From JACQFV01 sp964593585 (GTDB lineage: Bacteria; Zixibacteria; MSB-5A5; WJJR01): a DNA stretch of 64,000 nt. Location: the NCBI GenBank assembly GCA_964593585.1, contig CAZQIZ010000005.1, positions 61,550 to 125,549 of the forward strand, written 5' to 3'. Shown one piece after another: positions 37,392 through 45,328 of the stretch. The position numbers were made by a program, and so were the translations under genes. Below the pieces are notes generated by a model. It saw only the letters and a list, made by a program, of their open reading frames with translations, ran no database searches and was not told the origin of the DNA. Position 1 is the first letter of the stretch, and every line of letters begins with the position of its first letter.

Positions 37392-37721
37392 ATGCATCCG
37401 CTGCGTCACGAATACGCCGTCGTGCTCTCGACCTGCGCCTCGAAAAGCGAGGCGGAACGCATCGCCGAGCGTTTGGTCGGCGATGGCGCCGCCGCCTGTG
37501 TCAACATCGTCGAGAAAGTCACGTCCATCTACCGCTGGCAGGGGAAAGTGCACAAGGACACCGAATGCCTGCTGGTGATCAAGACCCGCTTTGATCTGAC
37601 CGACCGGGTCGAGGGAACGATCAAGGGATTCTCATCCTACGAGTGCCCGGAGGTAATCGTCCTGCCGATCACCGACGGTTCGGCCGATTATCTGCGCTGG
37701 CTCGACGAGTCCACACAGTAG
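37392..37721 (+). CDS. cutA: CutA1 family divalent-ion tolerance protein
   Basis: This 109-aa protein matches the small trimeric CutA1 family. The N-terminal VVLSTCASKSEAERIAERLV and the CVNIVEKVTSIYRWQGKVHKDTE segment are hallmark, and SSYECPEVIVLPI closes the fold. Function is debated; copper tolerance in E. coli and a signalling role have been suggested. It is 5 bases after glyA and has no evident ribosome binding site, consistent with translational coupling. A long upstream in-frame extension overlaps glyA and was rejected. Confidence 0.92.
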   Translation: MHPLRHEYAVVLSTCASKSEAERIAERLVGDGAAACVNIVEKVTSIYRWQGKVHKDTECLLVIKTRFDLTDRVEGTIKGFSSYECPEVIVLPITDGSADYLRWLDESTQ

Positions 37722-37745
37722 AACCATCGCAAGTAACAAGTCAGG

Positions 37746-37966
37746 AGGTCAGACATTCCTGTCTGACCTGCCATCCCCGATTGAGGGGCGCTCTTTGCCC
37801 CTCGATCGGGGATGGCATCTGGCGGGAGGGTCGCCCTGCCGCGTGTATCGCCTCGTTCGGGGGGTCCCAAGTGCGGACCCACCTCACGAGGCGATGGACA
37901 GACAAGAATGTCCGTCCTCTTAAGAACAAAGATTCCAAGCCGGTCGCGGCACAGAGCGCCGCGACC
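37746..37966. repeat. Cluster of consecutive hairpins
   Basis: Within 220 bases at least four strong inverted repeats follow one another. A 10-bp stem is at 37746-37769 (AGGTCAGACA). A 20-bp stem with one T-G pair is at 37770-37816. A 9-bp outer stem is at 37847-37895 with an inner GGGTCC/GGACCC. A 9-bp stem is at 37942-37966 (GGTCGCGGC). Smaller GGACA/TGTCC pairs lie at 37896-37913. No protein frame is credible. It could be a composite repeat or a structured RNA between cutA and the next gene. Confidence 0.7.
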
Positions 37967-38047
37967 AGGTTTGAATGACGATCGCTGCCTGCGTCCGCGG
38001 CGAAAATTCGCGTGGCGTGGCATCCCGGCGCATGGCAGATTGCTCCT

Positions 38048-38839
38048 GTGACGCGCCCGCTCATCACCCTGACAACCGATTTCGGCTATGCCGATGGGAC
38101 CGTCGGCGCCATGCTCGGCGTGATCAAGTCCATCTGCGCCGACGCCGCAGTGGTCAGCATCGCCCACGACATCCCGCCCCATGACATCGTCCACGGCGCC
38201 TGGGCCCTCTATCAGGCCGCGCCCTTCTTTCCCGAGGGGAGCATTCACATCGGCGTGGTCGATCCCGGGGTCGGCACCCGCCGGCGCGCAATCTTAATCG
38301 AGACCGAACGGGGCTTTCTGCTCGGACCGGACAACGGAATGCTGGTCTGGGCGGCACAGGCGATGACGCCCCGTCGCTATTTTGCCATCGAGAATACCGC
38401 CTACCGTCTCGGCCCGCCGGGCCTTACATTCGATGGGCGCGATCTGTTCGCGCCGGTCGCGGCGCATTTGGCCTGCGGTGTCCAGCCCGATGCGATCGGC
38501 GAGGAAGTTCCCGCGGTGGTCGATCTGGCCTGGCCGGAGCCGGAGGTCGGACGCGGACGGATCGAAGGCGAAGTGTTGCTGGTGGACCGCTTCGGCAACC
38601 TGATCAGCAACATTCCGGTCGCGGTGGTTGCCGCGACCTTCGCCGACCATGATGTGTTGATCGCGCTCAAGGGTCGTCCCGTCGGCGGACTCTCGCGCGG
38701 CTACGCCGCCATTCACGGACCGCTGGGCGCGGTGATCAACGGAACCGGACTGGTGGAAATCGCCGCTCCCGAATCCTCGGCCGCCGGGTTGACCGGCGCC
38801 GAACGCGGCGACAAGGTGATCGTAACCGGACAGGTCTAG
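38048..38839 (+). CDS. SAM hydroxide adenosyltransferase (DUF62/chlorinase-fluorinase family)
   Basis: This protein has 263 aa from GTG 38048; ATG 38012 is an alternative giving 275 aa, but those residues lie in the hairpin-rich leader. TLTTDFGYADGTVGAMLGVI, the VDPGVGTRRR motif and GPDNGML match the SAM hydrolase family, whose members hydrolyse S-adenosylmethionine to adenosine and methionine. True halogenases have extra loops not evident here. The C-terminal half is the beta-barrel domain. nrdR follows 5 bases later. The physiological role of these enzymes is poorly known. Confidence 0.85.
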   Translation: MTRPLITLTTDFGYADGTVGAMLGVIKSICADAAVVSIAHDIPPHDIVHGAWALYQAAPFFPEGSIHIGVVDPGVGTRRRAILIETERGFLLGPDNGMLVWAAQAMTPRRYFAIENTAYRLGPPGLTFDGRDLFAPVAAHLACGVQPDAIGEEVPAVVDLAWPEPEVGRGRIEGEVLLVDRFGNLISNIPVAVVAATFADHDVLIALKGRPVGGLSRGYAAIHGPLGAVINGTGLVEIAAPESSAAGLTGAERGDKVIVTGQV

Positions 38840-38844
38840 ACTCT

Positions 38845-39294
38845 ATGCGCTGCCCCTTTTGTGGATTTGAAGAAGACCGCGTCGTCGACTCCCGCTCCGT
38901 GCGGGAGGGGAGAGGTGTCCGCCGCCGCCGCGAATGCCTGCGCTGCAACGAACGCTTCACGACCTACGAGTATGTCGAGAAGGTCGAACTGATGGTCATC
39001 AAGAACGATGGCCGTCAGGAACCCTACGACCGCAGCAAGCTGATCGAGGGACTGCGGCTGGCCTGTAATAAGCGTCCCATCGACCAGAAGAAGATCGAGG
39101 CGATCGTCGACGAGGTCGAAAAACGGCTCTACGCCCTCTCCAAGGGAGAGGTGGCCTCGAAGTTCATTGGTGAGACGGTGATGGATATCCTCAAGGCGAC
39201 CGACGAGGTGGCCTATGTCCGCTTCGCCTCGGTCTACCGCAAATTCCAGGACAAGACGGAGTTCGTCGAGGAACTCCGGCGCATGCTCGGATAG
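38845..39294 (+). CDS. nrdR: Transcriptional repressor NrdR
   Basis: This 149-aa protein represses ribonucleotide reductase genes in response to ATP/dATP. The zinc ribbon is C3, C6, C31 and C34 (MRCPFCG ... CLRC). The ATP-cone domain follows with the VIKNDGRQEPYDRSKL segment and continues to about residue 140. Length is exact for the family. No nrd genes or clear NrdR boxes are in the window, so its targets lie elsewhere. It is sandwiched between the SAM hydrolase and tatC with short gaps. Confidence 0.97.
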   Translation: MRCPFCGFEEDRVVDSRSVREGRGVRRRRECLRCNERFTTYEYVEKVELMVIKNDGRQEPYDRSKLIEGLRLACNKRPIDQKKIEAIVDEVEKRLYALSKGEVASKFIGETVMDILKATDEVAYVRFASVYRKFQDKTEFVEELRRMLG

Positions 39295-39315
39295 CCCGTC
39301 CGCTCCGCCCCGTCC

Positions 39316-40029
39316 ATGCCCGCCGAAACCGATAGCCGCGAAATGTCCTTCCTCGAGCACCTCGAGGAATTGCGCTGGCGGCTGGTCAAGTCGGCCGCCT
39401 CGATCCTGCTTTTTTCCATCGTCGCCTACTTCTTCACCGACCACATCCTCAACTTCCTGACACGGGACATCGGCGCGGTGTACTTCAACGCGCCGACCGA
39501 GGCCTTCTCCGTCCGCATCAAGCTGTCGATCATCACCGGCCTGCTGGCGGCATTGCCGGTGGTCTTCTGGCAGATCTGGCAGTTTGTGGTCCCGGGACTA
39601 TACCGCAACGAGGCCCGGCTGGTGATCCCGGTGGTGATTCTGGCGACCATCGCCTTTATCGGCGGCGCGGCTTTCTGCTTTTTCCTCGTGCTGCCGGTCG
39701 GGATGCAATTCCTGCTGGGATTCGGGACTGAAAAGATCCAGCCGCTGATCAGCGTTGGACGCTACATCAGCTTTGTCTCCTGGATGTGCCTGGGGTTCGG
39801 GGCGGTGTTTGAACTGCCGATCGTCTCGTTTTTCCTCGGACGTATCGGCTTGATTGACAGCGGGATGCTCAAACGCGGACGACGCTACGCCGTGGTCGGT
39901 ATCCTGGTGGTCGCCGCGGCAATTACCCCCTCGCCGGATGTTTTTTCCCAGCTTATGCTGGCCGGACCGCTCTATTTCCTCTACGAACTCTCGATTGTCA
40001 TTGTCAGAATGACTGGCCGGCGAGGCTGA
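39316..40029 (+). CDS. tatC: Sec-independent translocase TatC
   Basis: This 237-aa integral membrane protein is the twin-arginine signal receptor of the Tat translocase. The conserved MSFLEHLEELRWRLVKS N-terminus, six hydrophobic segments and the YRNEARLV segment after the second transmembrane helix are visible. A few extra residues precede MSFLEH. tatA is not adjacent, so it must lie elsewhere. nrdR upstream by 21 bases suggests co-transcription. Confidence 0.95.
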   Translation: MPAETDSREMSFLEHLEELRWRLVKSAASILLFSIVAYFFTDHILNFLTRDIGAVYFNAPTEAFSVRIKLSIITGLLAALPVVFWQIWQFVVPGLYRNEARLVIPVVILATIAFIGGAAFCFFLVLPVGMQFLLGFGTEKIQPLISVGRYISFVSWMCLGFGAVFELPIVSFFLGRIGLIDSGMLKRGRRYAVVGILVVAAAITPSPDVFSQLMLAGPLYFLYELSIVIVRMTGRRG

Positions 40030-40323
40030 AATTCATCTCCACCTGACAGGAACTGTCACTGTCTCCTGTATAGATTCCTGTTAACAGCGGGAATCGCGTA
40101 TGTATTTTGGAGGTGATCGTTCCAGGCCCCAATACCGCTGTGTGAAAACCCGTGCTCCTTCTCGTCCCTCGGAGCAGTGCTATTGCTGTCGGCTCCGGGA
40201 GGCAAAAAATCGGGTGATTTTGCTTCTTGCCGTGTGTCAAACGTGGGTGGCGTCGGTGCTGGCTGCCACGGATGTACAGGCCGTTGATAACCGTTCCAAG
40301 GCATTAACGTTCAACGGCGAAAG
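40030..40323 (+). other. Probable leader region of the cold-shock gene
   Basis: This 294-base gap has no credible gene; a 76-codon frame at 40100-40330 overlaps the cold-shock start and looks random. CTGACA (40043) and TATAGA (40069) form a poor promoter with 20-base spacing. GGAGG at 40110 precedes that spurious frame. Cold-shock genes often have long structured leaders, so this may be one. Confidence 0.4.
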
Positions 40324-40557
40324 GTGGTGACGCAGTTGCCGGAAGGAAACGTGAAATGGTTCAACGACGCCAAGGGGTACGGTTTCATCCGCCAGGATGG
40401 CGACAACCGGGACGTGTTTGTCCACTACTCCGCGATTCATGGCGACGGATTCAAAACCCTGAAAGAGGGTGAGCGCGTCTACTTTGAAGTCGTCCAGGGC
40501 CCCAAGGGGCTTCAGGCGGCGACAGTACAGCGGGGCGGGGCTCCCCAGGCGCAGTAG
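40324..40557 (+). CDS. csp: Cold-shock protein (CspA family)
   Basis: This 77-aa single cold-shock domain binds single-stranded RNA and DNA. GNVKWFNDAKGYGFI contains RNP1, and DVFVHYSAI is RNP2. The two GTG codons at 40324 and 40327 or the TTG at 40336 may be the real start; typical family members begin a few residues before the GxVKWFN block. It probably has a long leader and ends at a strong terminator, so it is monocistronic. Confidence 0.93.
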   Translation: MVTQLPEGNVKWFNDAKGYGFIRQDGDNRDVFVHYSAIHGDGFKTLKEGERVYFEVVQGPKGLQAATVQRGGAPQAQ

Positions 40558-40583
40558 AATCCAATTCCGACCATGAGAACCAG

Positions 40584-40616
40584 AAAAGGGCGCGCCAGCC
40601 GCGCCCTTTTTATTTG
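40584..40616 (+). terminator. Intrinsic terminator of the cold-shock gene
   Basis: AAAAGGGCGCG and CGCGCCCTTTT form an 11-bp stem with loop CCAGC, running into TTTTTATTTG. It lies 26 bases after the stop codon. Confidence 0.9.
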
Positions 40617-40676
40617 TTGTCCCGCATCTAGTTACGCGCCTATCCTGCATTTTTTCTTCAAGGCAGCGTTAATTGA

Positions 40677-40707
40677 TTGCCTCCGGCTGCCGGCGGCAGA
40701 ATATAGT
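40677..40707 (+). promoter_or_regulatory. Possible lon promoter
   Basis: TTGCCT at 40677-40682 and TATAGT at 40702-40707 are 19 bases apart, upstream of a 100-base leader. The -10 is good and the spacing is long. No heat-shock-type element was recognised. Confidence 0.3.
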
Positions 40708-40808
40708 CCCTGTCCCCGGGTGGACAGCGGAGCCAAACCGGCCGAAATCTGGTTATATGGGGTGGATTCCACACTATAACCCGGCCCGCTGTATGGCGGC
40801 AAAGGCAG

Positions 40809-43325
40809 ATGTACGTGGACGAACAACGGCCCCCTGAGCAGACCGGCGAGCGCGCCGGCGCGGTTACCTTGCCCTGCATCCCGTTGCAGGCCGAGGTGCC
40901 CTTCCCGCTGGCCGTGGTCTCCGCGGTTCTGCGCTTTTCGTATGCCTACGAGGTCGTTTCGCGCGCTCACGAGGGCGAGCAGTTCTGGATCTACTGGACC
41001 CACGATGATGCCGACCCCCGACGCGCGCCGCAAAACCTCCCTGACATCGGCGTGGTCTGCCGGCTTCTGTCTCTGCGCGAACTCGGACCGGGACAATTGC
41101 GGGTCGACCTGGAAGGCCTCTATCGCGGGCAGCGTCTGGCGATCATCGGCGAAGAGACGGCCGTACGGCTCATGGTGCGTCCGGTCGAGGAACTGACCGT
41201 CCCCGCGCCGACGTGGCAGGAGAAAATCGACCTTTGCGCCGGTCTTCTCGCCACCCTGGTCAATCGCTCCGAGCAGTACCCGGCGGAACTTCTGAAGATT
41301 GCCGAATTGGCGCGCGACCGCGCCGACCATTTCGCCGACCGGATCGCCGCGGCGGTTCACTTCCCGCAGGAAGAGAAGTGGCGCCTGGCGCAACTGGCCG
41401 ATCCGGGAGCGCGTCTCGACTTACTGGCCGATCTGCTGCGGGGCGAGGTGGAGGAAGCGGGACGTCGCGCTGATCTGGCGCGTCGTGTCCGCGCCTCCAA
41501 CGAGCGCCGGCAAAAAGCCGAGATGCTCCGCTCCGAACTGACCGCGTTGCGCAAGGAGCTGGAGTCGCTGGAGCCGGGCGCCAATGAACACGACCAGTTG
41601 GCCGAGCAGATCGCCGCGGCCGGACTGCCGGTCTCGGTGGCACGTCGCGCCCGCAACGAACTCGAGCGCCTGCGCATGATCTCGACCGCCTCGGCGGAAT
41701 ACACGGAAATCCGCAACTACATCGACTGGCTGATCCATATTCCCTGGACCGCGCTGGCCCATGAGCGCACCGACGGCGACGAAATCCGTCACATTCTCGA
41801 TGGCCAGTTTTACGGCCAGAAGCGCGCCAAGGACCGGCTCTGCGAATACCTGGCGGTCATGCACCGCACCGGACGGCCTGCGCCCAATGTCCTCTGCCTG
41901 ACCGGCGCCTCCGGTATCGGCAAGACGCAACTGGCCAAAGGCATCGCCAAGGCGTTGCGCCGTCCGATGATCACACTCAACCTCGGCCTGTTGCGCTCGG
42001 AGGGTGTGCTCAAGGGGAATCGCCGCACCTTTCCCGGCGCGATGCCAGGACGCATCATCCGCCAACTGCGCGCCGTCGAGGTGGTCAACCCCATCTGCCT
42101 GCTGGAAGACGTGGACCGTCTCGGCACCGAAAACAACCGTCCCGACCTTTCGGCGGTCCTCTTGGAGGCGGTCGATCCGGAGATCAATAGCGAATTCTGG
42201 GACTACTACCTCGAATTCCCGTATGATCTCTCCAAGATCCTCTACATCTGCACCGCGACCGACCCGGAGAGCGTGCCGGAGATGCTGGCCGAGCATCTTG
42301 AGTTTATCGATCTGCCCGGCTATCTGCTCGAAGAGAAAATCGAGATCACCTTCAACTATCTCTGGCCGCGTCAATTGGCCCAGCACAATCTCCCGGCCGA
42401 GGAGTTTACGCTGACCGTGGCGGCGGTGCAGAAGATCATCCGCGAGTACACGCTCGAAGCCGGGCTTTCGAATTTGAACAAGTACCTCGAGGTCATCTGC
42501 CGACACTTGGCCGGCCAGCGCGCCGCCGGGCAGCGCGGCTTCGTCCGGGTCGGAGTTCAGCACATCGAGCGACTTTTGGGTACTCCCATTTTCATCCCGG
42601 AAAAAGCCGAGATGAAGCCCGAAATCGGCGTGGCGATGGGCGTCGCCTGGACCCAGACCGGCGGCGACATCATGCTGATCGAGGCGCTCAAGATGCGGGG
42701 CTCCGGACAGGTGATCTCGACTGGCTCGCTGGGCGACGTCATGCGCGAGTCGATCCAGGCGGCGCATTCCTATGTTCGCTCCCGCGCCGACTGGCTGGGT
42801 ATTCCCCACTCCGACTTCGCCAGTTACGACATCCATGTCCACTTCCCCTCGGGCGCCATCCCCAAGGATGGCCCCTCCGCCGGCGTCACCGTCTCCGTGG
42901 TCATCGCGTCGGTGATGTCCGAACGGCCGATCCGCAATGACTACGCCATGACCGGCGAGGTCTCCCTGCGCGGCAAGGTGCTGCCGGTGGGGGGGATCAA
43001 GGAGAAGGTGGCTGCCGCGCACCGGGTGGGAATTCACAAGATCATCGTCCCCAAGCAGAATGTGAAGGACCTCCAGGATGTCCCGCGCCGGATCGCCAAG
43101 GAGATGACCTACATCCCGGTGGAGACCGTCGATGAGGTCTTCGAGGCGGTTTTGCTTGATTTTGATCCGGCCAAGGCCAGTTTGGAGAAACTTTTGCGGA
43201 TGGAAATGGTACGTAAGCATACCGCCCGCCGGCAGCGCGCCGCGGCGCGGGGCAAGGCCCGCGCCCGGGCCAAGAACCGGCGCGGTGAGAAAAAACGCGC
43301 CACCGGACGACGTCGAAGCCGATGA
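40809..43325 (+). CDS. lon: Lon-family ATP-dependent protease with altered ATPase motifs
   Basis: This 838-aa protein has the Lon layout: N-terminal substrate domain (about 20-210), coiled coil, AAA+ module and serine protease domain. Walker A GASGIGKT is at 366-373. The Walker B reads LLEDVDR (E433-D434), where canonical Lon has LLDEIDK, so the acidic pair is swapped. The usual DRME arginine segment is EHLE (495-498), so the Arg is missing. The protease dyad is intact: S690 in PKDGPSAG and K733 in GGIKEKV, 43 residues apart as in E. coli. The C-terminus has a 40-residue Arg/Lys-rich tail. It is probably a specialised paralogue. Reduced ATPase is an inference. Confidence 0.9.
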   Translation: MYVDEQRPPEQTGERAGAVTLPCIPLQAEVPFPLAVVSAVLRFSYAYEVVSRAHEGEQFWIYWTHDDADPRRAPQNLPDIGVVCRLLSLRELGPGQLRVDLEGLYRGQRLAIIGEETAVRLMVRPVEELTVPAPTWQEKIDLCAGLLATLVNRSEQYPAELLKIAELARDRADHFADRIAAAVHFPQEEKWRLAQLADPGARLDLLADLLRGEVEEAGRRADLARRVRASNERRQKAEMLRSELTALRKELESLEPGANEHDQLAEQIAAAGLPVSVARRARNELERLRMISTASAEYTEIRNYIDWLIHIPWTALAHERTDGDEIRHILDGQFYGQKRAKDRLCEYLAVMHRTGRPAPNVLCLTGASGIGKTQLAKGIAKALRRPMITLNLGLLRSEGVLKGNRRTFPGAMPGRIIRQLRAVEVVNPICLLEDVDRLGTENNRPDLSAVLLEAVDPEINSEFWDYYLEFPYDLSKILYICTATDPESVPEMLAEHLEFIDLPGYLLEEKIEITFNYLWPRQLAQHNLPAEEFTLTVAAVQKIIREYTLEAGLSNLNKYLEVICRHLAGQRAAGQRGFVRVGVQHIERLLGTPIFIPEKAEMKPEIGVAMGVAWTQTGGDIMLIEALKMRGSGQVISTGSLGDVMRESIQAAHSYVRSRADWLGIPHSDFASYDIHVHFPSGAIPKDGPSAGVTVSVVIASVMSERPIRNDYAMTGEVSLRGKVLPVGGIKEKVAAAHRVGIHKIIVPKQNVKDLQDVPRRIAKEMTYIPVETVDEVFEAVLLDFDPAKASLEKLLRMEMVRKHTARRQRAAARGKARARAKNRRGEKKRATGRRRSR

Positions 43326-43348
43326 TCCCACGTAAGAGAATCCTTGTT

Positions 43349-43373
43349 ATCCGGCTTTCCAGGCCGGATTTTC
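43349..43373 (+). terminator. Terminator of lon
   Basis: ATCCGGC and GCCGGAT form a 7-bp stem with a 7-base loop, followed by TTTTC. It is 23 bases past the lon stop. Confidence 0.6.
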
Positions 43374-43421
43374 ATTTGATGAACGCCGCGTCCATTCAGT
43401 CCTGATTCCGGGGAGGGGTAA

Positions 43422-45137
43422 GTGAGAAAAGTCGTCTGTGTTGCCATTGTCTGTCTGATCACGCTGATGGAATCCGCGGTCGGCCAGGGACGCGCCGCCG
43501 ACGGCGATCCGCTGCTGCAGGCCCTGCAAAGCGAGATGGGTCGTTCTGTGGCCCGTCTGCGGCTGGACGACTACGAGCCTCCGTATTTCATCTCGTACCG
43601 GCTGACCGATGTCCGCTCCGTTGATTATCGTGCCAGCTACGGCGCCCTCACCTCAGCCGGCGGCGATCGCTACCGCGCCCTGGCCGTCGATGTGCGCGTC
43701 GGCGACTATATCGACGACAACACCTCCGACGACGACGGCTTCTATTTCGACCCGCGCGATTCCGATTCCTACATGTACTCGCGCCGGTACGCGCCGATCG
43801 ACAACGACACCGCCGCGTTGCGGCAGGACCTCTGGTTACTGACCGATTTCCGCTACAAGACCGCGCTGGAGACCTTCATTGGCGAGCGCGGCCGGCGGGT
43901 GCAAAAGGTGGACAAACCCGACCGTCCCGATGACTTCTCGCCGGCGCCGAAGGTCGAACGGCTCGAACCGATCGACACGCTGGCCATTGACCGCAAACGC
44001 TGGGAGGGGTTGGTCCGCGCCATCTCCGCCCGCTTCCGCGTCCATCCGCTCATTCATTCCTCCGATGTCGACTTCATGGCCAGTTCGCAGATGCGCTACC
44101 TTTTGACGTCCGAGGGAACGAAACTGCGCACCAATCTCCATAACTTCTCCATTTCCATCGCGGCCGAGACCCGCGCCGATGACGGCATGCCGATTTCATT
44201 GGAGACTGTCTGGAAGACTCACCGTGCCGATGGACTGCCCGATTCCGTCGCATTAGCCCGTGCCGCCGATTCGCTGGCCGGTCTGCTCCTGCAGTTGCGT
44301 GAGGCGCCGGTGATGGAGCCCTACACCGGCCCGGCCATCATCAAAAGCGGCGCCTCTGGCGTCTTTTTCCATGAGGCGCTCGGGCACCGTCTCGAAGGCC
44401 ACCGCACCCGGCGCGAATCGGAGGGACACACCTTCAAGCAGAAGATGAACCAGCGCATCATCCCCGACTTCCTCGATGTCTACGACGACCCGACGGCGAC
44501 CCACGCCGCCGGGACTGAATTGTATGGTCATTATGCGTATGACGATGAGGGGGTGGCCGCGCAACGCACCTCGTTGGTCGAAAACGGCGTTCTGACCGGA
44601 TTCCTGATGTGCCGCACGCCGATCAAGGACATCAAGACCTCCAACGGGCACGGCCGCAGCGATATGTGGAGCGAACCGGTCAGCCGCATGGGCTCGCTGT
44701 TTGTCTCCACCGACGCGCCGGTCTCCTACGATTCCCTGCGCGCGCTGCTTTTGGCCGAGTGCCGCAAGGAGGGCAAGGACTACGGCCTCATTTTCGAGGA
44801 CATTGCCGCCGGCGAGACTAACACGTCATCGTATGGCGTCCAGACGCTGCGGGTCCGTCCACGTGTGGTCAAGAAGGTCTATGTCGCCGATGGCCGCGAA
44901 GAACTGGTGCGCGGCGTCGAACTGATCGGCACGCCGCTGGCGGTGCTGGAGAGCATCCAGTCGGCCGGCAATGATCCGGGCGTATTCAACGGTGTCTGCG
45001 GCGCCGAATCGGGGTGGGTGCCGGTGTCCGCCATCGCGCCGAGCGTGCTGGTCGGCGAAGTGGAAGTCCAGCGCATGGACCGCAATCTCAAGCGCGGCCC
45101 GATTCTCCCGCCGCCGCTGCATGATCCCGGCACCTGA
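43422..45137 (+). CDS. Secreted TldD/PmbA family metalloprotease
   Basis: This 571-aa protein begins at GTG 43422 with a GGGGAGGGG ribosome binding site and a signal peptide (about residues 1-23, VAIVCLITLMESAVG). The TldD/PmbA metalloprotease motif HEALGH is at H317-H322, followed by the conserved EGHRTRRESEGHTF segment. C-terminal GFLMCRTP and the Ser/Gly-rich NGHGRSDMWSEP regions fit the family. Cytoplasmic TldD/TldE pairs degrade peptides such as microcin precursors. Here export is predicted and no partner gene is adjacent. Substrate unknown. It may be co-expressed with the M1 peptidase only if read through the terminator. Confidence 0.88.
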   Translation: MRKVVCVAIVCLITLMESAVGQGRAADGDPLLQALQSEMGRSVARLRLDDYEPPYFISYRLTDVRSVDYRASYGALTSAGGDRYRALAVDVRVGDYIDDNTSDDDGFYFDPRDSDSYMYSRRYAPIDNDTAALRQDLWLLTDFRYKTALETFIGERGRRVQKVDKPDRPDDFSPAPKVERLEPIDTLAIDRKRWEGLVRAISARFRVHPLIHSSDVDFMASSQMRYLLTSEGTKLRTNLHNFSISIAAETRADDGMPISLETVWKTHRADGLPDSVALARAADSLAGLLLQLREAPVMEPYTGPAIIKSGASGVFFHEALGHRLEGHRTRRESEGHTFKQKMNQRIIPDFLDVYDDPTATHAAGTELYGHYAYDDEGVAAQRTSLVENGVLTGFLMCRTPIKDIKTSNGHGRSDMWSEPVSRMGSLFVSTDAPVSYDSLRALLLAECRKEGKDYGLIFEDIAAGETNTSSYGVQTLRVRPRVVKKVYVADGREELVRGVELIGTPLAVLESIQSAGNDPGVFNGVCGAESGWVPVSAIAPSVLVGEVEVQRMDRNLKRGPILPPPLHDPGT

Positions 45138-45161
45138 GGGCAGCATCTTTTAGCCATTCCG

Positions 45162-45195
45162 ACGGCCCGCCATGGAGGCGGGCCGTTGTCGTTTT
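45162..45195 (+). terminator. Terminator after the TldD-like gene
   Basis: A 10-bp stem (ACGGCCCGCC / GGCGGGCCGT) with loop ATGGA is followed by TGTCGTTTT. It is 24 bases past the stop codon. Confidence 0.7.
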
Positions 45196-45328
45196 GAACT
45201 TGTCAAAATCCGTCCACAGTTGCCTCCGGGCCAAAATCGCCGCCGGGAACTTCACTGCCGCTGCTTATCTTACGATATGTGGTGCGGGGCCTCCGGCCCC
45301 CGGTCCTGCCGCAAGATGGGAGATGTCG

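Noticed and set aside
40100..40330. 76-codon frame upstream of the cold-shock gene
   Set aside because: It overlaps the cold-shock start and its sequence is random-looking; a leader region is more likely, despite a GGAGG upstream of its ATG.
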